NCBI RefSeq assembly: GCF_014205135.1
Contig: NZ_JACHMY010000001.1
Span: forward strand, 6,944,001 to 7,008,000
Source: Kribbella italica
Lineage (GTDB): Bacteria > Actinomycetota > Actinomycetes > Propionibacteriales > Kribbellaceae
DNA length: 64,000 bases
Direction of reading: 5' to 3'
The number at the start of each line of letters is the position of its first letter. Position 1 is the first letter of the stretch. Below are positions 8,278 through 15,926 of this stretch, one piece after another. The translations under genes were made by a program, and so were the position numbers. Under the pieces are notes generated by a model that ran no database searches, was not told the DNA's origin, and saw only the letters and a list, made by a program, of their open reading frames with translations.

Positions 8278-10608
8278 GTGACGCCGCGGCTGAGTGTCGT
8301 TGTGCCCTTCTACAACGTCCGCGACTACATCGGGGACTGCCTGGACTCGATCGCGCGACAGACCTGGACCGACTTCGAGGCGATCCTGGTCGACGACGGA
8401 TCCCCCGACGACAGCGCCGCGATCGCGCAGGACTTCTGCGACCGCGACCCGCGGTTCCGGATCGTCGCGCAGGAGAACCAGGGTCTCGGCCCGGCCCGCA
8501 ACACCGGGGTCCGGCACGCCGACGGGGAGTACATCACCTTCGTCGACAGCGACGACCTGGTCACCCGGCACGGTTTCGAGAAGCTGATCCGGACCCTGGA
8601 CGGCAGCGGCTCGTCGTTCGCCGGCGGCAACGCGCGCCGGTTCAACAACAGCTCCGGCGTCCGGCCGTCCTGGATCCACCGGCTGCCGTTCGCCAAGGAC
8701 CGGATCGCCACCCACGTGATCGAGAGCCCGGACCTGATCCTGGACCGGATGGCCTGGAACAAGGTCTACCGGCGGTCGTTCTGGGACGACTTCGGCTACG
8801 AGTTCCCCGCGATCCGCTACGAGGACTACCCGGTCACGCTGAAGGCGCACCTGGACGCGGTCACCGTCGACGCGCTCGCCGTACCGGTCTACTACTGGCG
8901 CGAGCGGGAGTCCGGCGAGTCGATCACCCAGCAGAAGTTCCAGCTGGGCAACATGGAGGACCGGGTCCACTCCGCCGAGCTGGTGATGGACCTGATCGAG
9001 ACCGGCGACACGCTGCGTGAGGTCCGCCGCCGGGTGCACTCGCACTTCACCCAGATCGACATGCTGACGCTGATGATGGCCTTCGGCGCCGCTCCGGCCG
9101 ACGAGGAGCAGAACCTGCTCAAGCTCGCCCGCCGGCTGATGGACCGGCTGGACGACTCGGTGCTGGCCCGCGCTCACAGCTACGACCGGATCCAGCACTC
9201 CGCGCTGGCCGCCGGTGACGTCGACCTGCTCCGTCGGCTGGCCCACTTCCGCAACGACGGCGGCCTGCGCGGCGGTGCCCGGGCGCTGTCCCGGCCCGGC
9301 CGCCCGTGGCAGTTCGAGCACAACTACCCCGGCGTACAGGACCAGAGCGCTTCGGTGTCGCGGGAGCTGTACCGGCTGCCGATGAAGGACCTGACCCTGG
9401 CGACCAGCGTCCGCGAGGTCGGCTGGCTCGACGACGGCTCGCTGTCGGTCAAGGGCACGGCCGAGATCCGGCACCTGGAGACCAAGACGTCGTCCAGCCT
9501 GCGCATCGGGTTGGTCGTCGGCGGCGTGGAGACCCCGCTCGCCGTCCGGCGGTACGACGCGACCGACACGCACGGTGACCCGGCCCTGGTGGGCTTCGAG
9601 GTCCGGCTCGACAAGGCGCTGCTCGGCAAGCTCAAGGGGACCGGTGCCCCGGCGCACTTCATGGTGCGGCTGAAGTCCGGCCGGCTGCGCCGGATCGGCA
9701 AGCTCCGTGGCCAGCGGCCCGGTAGCCCGGGCTGGCCGCCGGGTGCGTGGATCGACGGCACCAGCTGGGTCCAGCCCGGCCCCGGTGCCGACGGTGCCTT
9801 CGTACTGCGGCGCATGGTCGACCCGACGCGCCTCACGGCCGTCAGCCAGACCGCGGACGCCCTGGTCCTGCAGGGCCGCGTGCCGGTCGGCCTGGAGGAC
9901 CCGAAGCTGCAGGTGACCCGGCCGCTGGCCGGCAAGGACCAGGAGCTGCCGCTGACGTTCAGCGGCGACGGTCGCGACTTCAGCGTCCGGATCCCGGTCC
10001 GGCCGATCATCGAGGACACCAACCCCGACGACCCGTTCACCCAGCGCACCACCTGGGCGTTCCGGCTGGTCGGCAAGGACGACGAGAAGCTGCTGCTCTG
10101 GACCGCCGACCCGCAGGCCGTGCACCACCTGGCCGACGGCCGGATGGTCAGCCTGACCCGCTCCACCGGCGGCTACGTCAACCTGCACGAGGCCCCGCTC
10201 CGGCTGCCCGCCGAGCACGTCAACGTGGTTGCCGGGAGCAACGGTCTGGAACTGCGGATCGACGGCGCGGTGCTGGACGGCGACGGGTACGTCTTCAGCT
10301 GGCGGCGCTACCTGGACGACTCCGACGCCCACGCCGACGTCGCCTGCCGGCTCACCGTCGAGGACGGCCGCTGGACCGCGAGCTCCGACCTCGCCGACCT
10401 GATCCCGGCCGACGCGGTGGTCAACTCCACGGACCCGCTGGCCAGCCTGGCCGACTGGATCCTCTTCGCGACCGGACCGGACGGCGCCGAGCACGCCGTG
10501 CAGTGCGAACCGTTCCTGTCCGCCCGGCTGCCGGTCGAGGTCGAGCAGGCCGGTCACACCGCCGCGCTGCGCCCGCACGCCGGCACACTCCACCTCGAGG
10601 TCCGCTGA
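8278..10608 (+). CDS. GT2 glycosyltransferase with long beta-rich C-terminal extension
   Basis: The 776-residue product has an N-terminal GT-A catalytic domain of about 300 residues: LSVVVPFYNVRDYIGDCLDSI, VDDGSPDDS, GPARNTGVRHADGEYITFVDSDD (DxD at the end) and YEDYP, the usual acid late in the domain. It lacks membrane helices. Residues from about 400 onward are strand-rich with repeated short GxxxxxxVRL segments, resembling accessory domains attached to actinobacterial teichoic-acid GT2/TagF proteins. The likely role is cytosolic extension of a wall glycan on its lipid carrier. The start is GTG 8278 after GAGGAGA (8262-8268); upstream GTG codons give a non-conserved tail. The next gene overlaps its stop by ATGA-type coupling. 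Confidence 0.75.
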   Translation: MTPRLSVVVPFYNVRDYIGDCLDSIARQTWTDFEAILVDDGSPDDSAAIAQDFCDRDPRFRIVAQENQGLGPARNTGVRHADGEYITFVDSDDLVTRHGFEKLIRTLDGSGSSFAGGNARRFNNSSGVRPSWIHRLPFAKDRIATHVIESPDLILDRMAWNKVYRRSFWDDFGYEFPAIRYEDYPVTLKAHLDAVTVDALAVPVYYWRERESGESITQQKFQLGNMEDRVHSAELVMDLIETGDTLREVRRRVHSHFTQIDMLTLMMAFGAAPADEEQNLLKLARRLMDRLDDSVLARAHSYDRIQHSALAAGDVDLLRRLAHFRNDGGLRGGARALSRPGRPWQFEHNYPGVQDQSASVSRELYRLPMKDLTLATSVREVGWLDDGSLSVKGTAEIRHLETKTSSSLRIGLVVGGVETPLAVRRYDATDTHGDPALVGFEVRLDKALLGKLKGTGAPAHFMVRLKSGRLRRIGKLRGQRPGSPGWPPGAWIDGTSWVQPGPGADGAFVLRRMVDPTRLTAVSQTADALVLQGRVPVGLEDPKLQVTRPLAGKDQELPLTFSGDGRDFSVRIPVRPIIEDTNPDDPFTQRTTWAFRLVGKDDEKLLLWTADPQAVHHLADGRMVSLTRSTGGYVNLHEAPLRLPAEHVNVVAGSNGLELRIDGAVLDGDGYVFSWRRYLDDSDAHADVACRLTVEDGRWTASSDLADLIPADAVVNSTDPLASLADWILFATGPDGAEHAVQCEPFLSARLPVEVEQAGHTAALRPHAGTLHLEVR

Positions 10609-11438
10609 TGCATCACCACAACCACTACTACGGCCAGGCCCACATCCTGGCCCGGTACGCCGGACTGGACGACGCGTACCCGCCCCGCCTGCGCGGCTAC
10701 CTCCAGCACGGCTGGAACATCGCGGACGGCTGGAACCCGGTGCACGAGTTCTACGACGGCGCCTGGCGGTACACGTGGAGCGACGGACCCCGGCGCCGCG
10801 GGCACGCGCTCGGCCGGCGCAACTACGCCAGCATCGGCGCCCCGTTCCTGTACCTGCAGGAGCTGGAGCCCGAGCTCGGCGCCGTACCGGAGGAAGAGCG
10901 TGAAGGCACCCTCTGGTTCCTCTTCCACGGCTGGGAGGGCGGCAAGATCCAGGGCGACCACAAGCGCCTGATCGACGAGATCCGGGAGACCGAGCCGGGT
11001 CCGGTCACCTTCAGCCTGTACTACACCGAGTACGACCGGCCCGAGGTGCGCAAGTCGTACGAGGACGCCGGGTTCCGCGTGGTCTCGTTCGGCCGCCGCG
11101 GGTTCTCCTACGAGGGCACCGACCCGAGGTTCCTCTACAAGCAGCTCGCCGAGCTGCGCAAGCACAAGCGGGTGGCGGCCAACCGGCTGTCGACCGCGAT
11201 CTTCTACGGGATCGCCGCCGGCTGCGAGGCCGCGGTGTACGGCGACCCGATGGAGATGGAAGGCGAGAACCCGCTCTTCGGCGGGCAGAGCCGGATCGCG
11301 CGGCTGTGGCCGGAGATGCTGGGCAAGGAGCTGGACATGGACGCCGCCCGGGCGACCACCGACCTGGAACTGGGCGTGCCGTGGATGATGCCGCCCGCGG
11401 AACTGCGGATGTTGTTCGATTGGAGAGAGCGTGTCTGA
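10608..11438 (+). CDS. Predicted GT-B-type surface glycan transferase (uncharacterised)
   Basis: A 276-residue soluble protein that I do not recognise by name. The opening HHHNHYYGQAHILARYAG and LQHGW resemble the His-Gly loop of TagF- and polysialyltransferase-like enzymes. The C-terminal half has KHKRVAANRLSTAIFYGIAAGCEAAVYGDPM, reminiscent of the acceptor/nucleotide part of GT-B enzymes in which a Ser/Asn-rich helix precedes a Gly turn. It is coupled to the GT2 gene upstream (TGATG overlap) and overlaps the next gene by 8 bases, so the three genes form one translation unit and probably one pathway. A Fuc4NAc transferase role in place of WecF is possible but unproven. Confidence 0.45.
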   Translation: MHHHNHYYGQAHILARYAGLDDAYPPRLRGYLQHGWNIADGWNPVHEFYDGAWRYTWSDGPRRRGHALGRRNYASIGAPFLYLQELEPELGAVPEEEREGTLWFLFHGWEGGKIQGDHKRLIDEIRETEPGPVTFSLYYTEYDRPEVRKSYEDAGFRVVSFGRRGFSYEGTDPRFLYKQLAELRKHKRVAANRLSTAIFYGIAAGCEAAVYGDPMEMEGENPLFGGQSRIARLWPEMLGKELDMDAARATTDLELGVPWMMPPAELRMLFDWRERV

Positions 11439-13227
11439 CAACCAGCTGGCCGTCGAGGTCGTCCGCGGTGAGATGCAGCCGTGGAGCGACTACTCCGGCA
11501 AGCGGGGGGCTGTCCAGGGACCGGCGCTGCGCGCGCTGCTCACGGACGTCCTGCCCGACGGGGCACGCACGCTGATCGTCGGCCCGCACGGCGCCGACCT
11601 GGTCGAGGCGGTCGTCGCCAAGGCGTCCGAGACGACCCTGCTCGTCCGCTCGGTCTCCGACGCGGGTGAGCTCGGCGAGCGGTTCGCCGCAGGCGCCGGC
11701 AAGGGCGCCGGTGCCGGCCTGCAGGTCGTCGCGGGTGCGCTGGACGGTTTGGCCGAGGCCGGGCGTCCGTCGTACGACGTGGTGGTTGCCGCTGACGGTC
11801 TGGACCGCGTCATCGGGTACGACAGCCCTGACCTGACCTGGTCGCAGCGGCTGGACGCGCTGGCCGCCGTCTGCTCGCCGGACGCCGTTGTCGTGCTGGG
11901 CCTGGAGAACGAGTTCTCCCTGACGAACCTGCTCGACCGCCGCCCCGCTGACCAGCGCCACGGCGACGACGAGTGGCGCCCGCTCCACGACGACCCGACC
12001 CGCCCGGTCTCCACGTCCCAGCTGCTCGCCGAGCTGGACCGAGTCGGCCTGTCGGGCGCGACCACCTACGCCACCTTCTCGGTAGCCGAGACCCCGCACG
12101 CCCTGCTCTCCACGGACACCGCCGAGACCGCCCGCCCCGGCCAGCTCCCCACCCGCCTCGCCGTAGAGGCCCTGGAAGCAGCGTCGACTGTCGTCCCGCT
12201 CCTCACCCCCATCGCCGAATCCGCCGAAGCCGCGGCGCGAGCCGGCCTCCTGGCGTCCACCCCGACGGGCTGGCTAGCAGTCCGTGGCGGAAAGCCGAAC
12301 CACGCGATCTACGCCCAAACCACCGGCCACCCGGCGGTACTGACCGCTGATGTGGATGCTGAGGTGTGGAAGGTAGTAGTTGCTGGAGATGAGGTTGAAG
12401 CTGAAGGTGCTTTGGCTTTTGATTCTTCGGTTGTTCCCGCGACTGTTCCGGGTGGGGTTTCTGCTGAGACTCTGCTGTTCCGGCTGGCAGCTGCTGAGGA
12501 CGTCCCCGGCTTCCGGGACCTCGCCGGGCGGCTGGGGGACTGGGCTCGGTCGCAGACCTCGCGAGTTCTCCCGCGCTGGGACGACGTGGTGACCGACGGC
12601 GACAGCTTCGCCTTCGGTGTGTCCGCCTGGGTGACCGTCGCCGACGAGACCGAGCAGGACCGCCTCGCCGCCGCCTGGGCACGCTTCCACGACCGCCTGA
12701 TCGGCGCCCACCGCCGCCACCCGTGGCCTCCGTGGATGGTCGGCGACGACCTCGTGTCCACCTGGCTCGCGATGTCCGGTATCGACGCCCCGGCACAGAC
12801 CCCAGCGACCACCCCGGACACTCCCTCGGCCTCCGTCGCACAGGTTGCCCGAGGCAAGGAGCTGGCGGCCGCCCTGGCCACCGCGCTCGGCGTACCGGCG
12901 GACGGGTCGCAGACGCCCGACGTACGGACCGTCCTGGCCGACGCCGACCGCGCCGCACAGGAGATCCACGAGCTCAAGGGCCAGATCTTCGGCCTCGAGC
13001 GCACCCTCGGCTTCCGCGACAAGGCCCTGAAGACCCGCGAGACCCGGCTGCGTGAGATGCGCACCCAGGTCCAGAAGGCCAACGCCGAGCGCACCAAGCT
13101 GAAGAACTCCAGGGCGTACTCCGCGGTGAAGCTGATCCGCAGGGCCGCCCAGATCCGCAACCCGCGCAAGTTCGCCGGCAAGGTCCGGCGCCGCGTCAAG
13201 CGCCAGCTCCGCGGCAAGCTGAGCTAA
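11431..13227 (+). CDS. Methyltransferase-like protein with C-terminal coiled coil and basic tail
   Basis: A 598-residue protein. Residues 45-190 look like a Rossmann methyltransferase core without a full glycine motif: LIVGPHGADLVEAVV, YDVVVAADGLDRV and LAAVCSPDAVVVLGLENEF. The middle is of unknown fold. Residues about 505-560 (ADADRAAQEIHELKGQIFGLERTL...) form a coiled coil, and the last 50 residues are strongly basic (KLIRRAAQIRNPRKF), a plausible membrane-surface anchor. It starts at GTG 11431 inside the preceding gene. Around 12346-12490 codon choice switches to T- and A-ending codons, unlike the rest of the gene. It may position or scaffold the upstream transferases. Confidence 0.5.
   Translation: MSDNQLAVEVVRGEMQPWSDYSGKRGAVQGPALRALLTDVLPDGARTLIVGPHGADLVEAVVAKASETTLLVRSVSDAGELGERFAAGAGKGAGAGLQVVAGALDGLAEAGRPSYDVVVAADGLDRVIGYDSPDLTWSQRLDALAAVCSPDAVVVLGLENEFSLTNLLDRRPADQRHGDDEWRPLHDDPTRPVSTSQLLAELDRVGLSGATTYATFSVAETPHALLSTDTAETARPGQLPTRLAVEALEAASTVVPLLTPIAESAEAAARAGLLASTPTGWLAVRGGKPNHAIYAQTTGHPAVLTADVDAEVWKVVVAGDEVEAEGALAFDSSVVPATVPGGVSAETLLFRLAAAEDVPGFRDLAGRLGDWARSQTSRVLPRWDDVVTDGDSFAFGVSAWVTVADETEQDRLAAAWARFHDRLIGAHRRHPWPPWMVGDDLVSTWLAMSGIDAPAQTPATTPDTPSASVAQVARGKELAAALATALGVPADGSQTPDVRTVLADADRAAQEIHELKGQIFGLERTLGFRDKALKTRETRLREMRTQVQKANAERTKLKNSRAYSAVKLIRRAAQIRNPRKFAGKVRRRVKRQLRGKLS
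12346..12490 (+). other. Low-GC codon patch within a high-GC gene
   Basis: In the 60 bases from 12361 I count 29 G/C, and in the next 60 I count 34, against a local background near 70 percent. The reading frame stays open and uses GCT, GTT, GAT, GAA, TTG and TTT codons that the flanking gene avoids. Confidence 0.7.
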
Positions 13228-13238
13228 CCAGTACGACG

Positions 13239-13271
13239 AACAGCCGGGTTCCCCCAGGGAGCCCGGCTGTT
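13239..13271. terminator. Bidirectional terminator between convergent genes
   Basis: AACAGCCGGG (13239-13248) pairs perfectly with CCCGGCTGTT (13262-13271). It lies between the convergent stop codons at 13227 and 13276 and can serve both strands. Confidence 0.75.
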
Positions 13272-13275
13272 GTGG

Positions 13276-13965
13276 TTACTCGGCGAGCCGGGAGACGAGG
13301 AAGCCGACCCGTTCCTCTTGCAGGGCCGGCGGAATCCGCCCGCTGCCCGAGAGCACGGCCATCCCGTGCACCGCGCTCCAGACCACCTCCGCGGACAACT
13401 CACGCGGCTCGTCGTCCCCCCGGAAGCACGCGACGAACTCGTCGAAGCACGCCCGCATCGACGCCGGCGTCTCGTCACTCGCGAACTTCAGCTCGGTCGG
13501 CAGCACGAACATCGCCTGATAGACCGCAGGTCGCGTGCTCGCGAAGTCCAGGTACGCCTGGCAGACCGCGCCCAACGGGGACGCCTTCCCGGACTTCCCG
13601 GCCACAGGCGGCCCGGTCACTCCCTCCTGCGGCTGCCCGGTCGCCTCCTCCCGCGCCTGCCCGGTCGCCTCCTCCCGCGCCTGCCCGGTCGCCTCCTCCC
13701 GCGCCTGCCCGGTCGCCTCCTCCCGCGCACCCCGCAGCTGAGCGGCAAGTGCCTCGAACCCCTCGAGCGCGACCGCACTCACGATCCCGGTCATCCCGTT
13801 GAAGTGGCTGTAGAGCACCGGCTGGCTGTACTCGACCCGGTCGGCCAGCCGCCGCGTCGTCACCGCCTCCCAGCCCTCGGCCTCCGCGAGCTCCCGCGCG
13901 GCCGTGACGATCAGTCGATGACGGTCGGCCCGCTCGCGTTCACGGCGCTCGTTGACGGGGGACAT
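13276..13965 (-). CDS. TetR-family regulator with a tandem-repeat linker
   Basis: A 229-residue repressor. The helix-turn-helix is at about residues 35-62 (AVTTRRLADRVEYSQPVLYSHFNGM), followed by a ligand-binding domain with TetR_C features (AYLDFASTRPAVYQAMFVLPTEL). Between the two lies an unusual insert of four exact AREEATGQ repeats and a decayed fifth, encoded by 24-bp DNA repeats. It is divergent from the DUF4267 membrane gene, and two palindromes in the shared intergenic region are the obvious operators. It probably represses itself and that neighbour in response to a small lipophilic ligand. It is unrelated to the glycan genes around it. Confidence 0.85.
   Translation of the reverse strand: MSPVNERRERERADRHRLIVTAARELAEAEGWEAVTTRRLADRVEYSQPVLYSHFNGMTGIVSAVALEGFEALAAQLRGAREEATGQAREEATGQAREEATGQAREEATGQPQEGVTGPPVAGKSGKASPLGAVCQAYLDFASTRPAVYQAMFVLPTELKFASDETPASMRACFDEFVACFRGDDEPRELSAEVVWSAVHGMAVLSGSGRIPPALQEERVGFLVSRLAE
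13633..13728 (-). repeat. Four perfect 24-bp tandem repeats inside the TetR gene
   Basis: Units at 13633-13656, 13657-13680, 13681-13704 and 13705-13728 are identical. Each encodes AREEATGQ on the minus strand, so changes in copy number stay in frame. Confidence 0.95.
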
Positions 13966-13974
13966 GACCAGATT

Positions 13975-13987
13975 CTAGCACCGCTAG
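13975..13987. promoter_or_regulatory. Operator palindrome 1, CTAGCACCGCTAG
   Basis: A 13-bp near-palindrome with perfect CTAGC/GCTAG arms (extends to TCTAGC...GCTAGA), 9 bp upstream of the tetR start. It is matched by a second copy at 14026. Predicted TetR binding site for autoregulation. Confidence 0.6.
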
Positions 13988-14025
13988 ACATTCTGTCGAA
14001 GACAGCATTATCGTTGCTACATCAT

Positions 14026-14038
14026 CTAGCAGTGCTAG
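14026..14038. promoter_or_regulatory. Operator palindrome 2, CTAGCAGTGCTAG
   Basis: Same arms and length as operator 1, centred 51 bp away and 18 bp before the DUF4267 start. Two identical-arm palindromes in a divergent tetR intergenic region strongly suggest that the repressor controls both promoters. Confidence 0.6.
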
Positions 14039-14056
14039 CTACTGAGGAGCAACCCC

Positions 14057-14431
14057 ATGATCACCACCGTCGCCACCGTGCTCGCCGGACTGATCGGCGT
14101 CGGCATCCTCTTCATCGGCCTCAACGTGTTCCGGGCGCCCCGCGCGGCGGCCGGCTTCGGCATTCCCGGTACGCCGACCGAGGATCCCACCTTCCGGGCG
14201 TGGCTGACCGTCAAGGCGGACCGCGACATCGTCGCCGGACTCCTGCTCTTCCTGGTGCTGTTCGCGGGCACACCCCACCTGCTGGGCGGATACCTGCTGG
14301 TCGCCGCGCTGATGCCCGTCGCCGACGCCCTGATCGTGCTGCGCAGCAAGGGCCCCAAGGCCACGGCGTACGGCGTCCACGCGGCAACCGCCGCGATCAT
14401 GGCGGCGGTCGGCGTCCTGCTGTTCCTCTAG
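14057..14431 (+). CDS. DUF4267 small membrane protein
   Basis: A 124-residue protein with four hydrophobic segments, starting ITTVATVLAGLIGVGILFIGLNVFRAP. It carries the DUF4267 hallmark FRAWLTVKADRDIVAGLLLFLVLFAGTP. Function is unknown; members usually sit beside a TetR repressor, as here. A GAGGAGC ribosome-binding site lies before ATG 14057. Its TAG stop overlaps the stop of the convergent methyltransferase gene within CTAG, so the two genes are tail to tail with no spacer. Confidence 0.8.
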   Translation: MITTVATVLAGLIGVGILFIGLNVFRAPRAAAGFGIPGTPTEDPTFRAWLTVKADRDIVAGLLLFLVLFAGTPHLLGGYLLVAALMPVADALIVLRSKGPKATAYGVHAATAAIMAAVGVLLFL

Positions 14432-15924
14432 CGCGGGCGGCGGGCGATCAGGAGCTGATGGGTGTCGGGCCAGTCGACGGCCTCGCCGTCGACTGTGGTG
14501 AGCGCAGCGACCGGCGCGATGCGGTTCTCGATCACCCAGTCGTTGCGCCAGGGCTTGGACGACGGGTCGAGCGTGAAACCGGCCGACCGGGCGATCGCGG
14601 TCCAGTCGGCGAAGGTGAGTCCGCAGAACTGCTCGTGGGTCTCGCTGAGCCAGTTGTCGGCGTAGTCCTTGCGGGTCAGGAAGTCCATCGCGTCGGCCAG
14701 CCGCAGGACCGGGTGCTCGCCGCGGAGCGTGTAGGCGAAAGGCACGCGGGCGTTGCGCCGGAAGTCCTGGGCGAACTGGAAGAAGTGAGCGCGGGTGGAC
14801 AAGGCCTTCACGTGGGCCGCGGGGTCGTTCAGGGACTCCAGGTCGACCGGCGCCGAAGGATTGACGCCGTCCGAGTCATCCAGCGCCAGTACGACGGACC
14901 GATCGGGCTCCGCCGGTCCGCAGACGTCGGAGTTGATCCAGACCCCGCCGGGCGCGGTGTGCGCGAAGAGACCGTCGACGAACCGCTGAACGGTCGACGC
15001 GCGCGAGCCGTCGGCGTACGACCAGATCTCGTGGGTCAGTGCGAGCGTGAGCGTGGTGTCGATCGAGCGCGGCGGGAAGACGGCCGCGCCGAGCATGTTG
15101 CGCTGGTAGAAGTAGACGTTCGGGTTCTGGAAGAACCCCTGCTCCTTCTTGTGCACGCACTCGGCGTACAGGTGCCGGGCGACCTCGACGCCGATCAGGT
15201 CGGACTCGTGGAAGCGCGGATCGCCGTCGACCCGTTGCAGTGTCGCCCCGGTCGCGCAGCCGATGTCGAGGATGCGGCCAGGGTGGACGAAGTCCTTGAT
15301 CTGCGACCATTTCCGGTCCGCGGCCGTCTCGAAGGCGTCGGCGTACGTCTTGTAGTCGCGCGTCGTCGTCAGCCCGCCGTCGTCGCCGACCACCGGGTCG
15401 TTCACGCACCGCCGGACCTGCGCGTCGAGCCGGTACCGGTCGAAGACGTCGACCGTCGCCGGGTGGGCCAGGGAACGCCACTCGTCGTTGCCTGCAGCAA
15501 TCATCAGCAGGACGTCCCACGGTCGCTGGACACCTTCGGGCTCGACCCCGATCACCTTGTAGCCAAGGCGTTCGTAGAGCTTCGCGACCTCCGGCGTCGA
15601 GCACGCGACGACGGTGTTCTCCGGCGACAGCCGGACGGCGTCGTCGGTGCCGGCCTCGATCGCCTTCACCGTCACCTCGGCGAAGTCGTCGGTCGGCGGC
15701 GTGTCCGTCACGCCGATCACCAGTGACCGCAGGCCGGTCGCCACGCTGAACCGCTCGATCGCGGCCTCGCGCCGGTCGAACGGGATCGGGTTGCGCTTGG
15801 TGGTGTGGTGGTTCGCCGACGTCACCGCCCAGACGACCGTCGTACCGGCCGGTGCCGCCTCGCGCAGGAAGTCCGCCTGGTACGCCGTCAGCACGTGGTG
15901 CCGGCCCGGGAAGAGCAGGTGCAC
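14428..15924 (-). CDS. Nucleotidyltransferase-like domain fused to a SAM methyltransferase
   Basis: A 498-residue two-domain protein. Residues 1-160 resemble the NMNAT/cytidylyltransferase fold: HLLFPGRHHVLTAYQADFL aligns with its first strand and His loop (but the usual HxGH is HHVLT), and KRNPIPFDRREAAIERF resembles the ribonucleotide-binding helix. Residues about 215-480 are a class I methyltransferase with KWSQIKDFVHPGRILDIGCATGATL as motif I, then a Methyltransf_12-like core. The GTG start at 15924 follows the stop of the upstream GT2 gene by 2 bp, so the two are cotranscribed. It probably methylates a sugar or lipid-linked glycan; the N-terminal activity is uncertain because the His motif is altered. 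Confidence 0.6.
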   Translation of the reverse strand: MHLLFPGRHHVLTAYQADFLREAAPAGTTVVWAVTSANHHTTKRNPIPFDRREAAIERFSVATGLRSLVIGVTDTPPTDDFAEVTVKAIEAGTDDAVRLSPENTVVACSTPEVAKLYERLGYKVIGVEPEGVQRPWDVLLMIAAGNDEWRSLAHPATVDVFDRYRLDAQVRRCVNDPVVGDDGGLTTTRDYKTYADAFETAADRKWSQIKDFVHPGRILDIGCATGATLQRVDGDPRFHESDLIGVEVARHLYAECVHKKEQGFFQNPNVYFYQRNMLGAAVFPPRSIDTTLTLALTHEIWSYADGSRASTVQRFVDGLFAHTAPGGVWINSDVCGPAEPDRSVVLALDDSDGVNPSAPVDLESLNDPAAHVKALSTRAHFFQFAQDFRRNARVPFAYTLRGEHPVLRLADAMDFLTRKDYADNWLSETHEQFCGLTFADWTAIARSAGFTLDPSSKPWRNDWVIENRIAPVAALTTVDGEAVDWPDTHQLLIARRPR

Positions 15925-15926
15925 GA

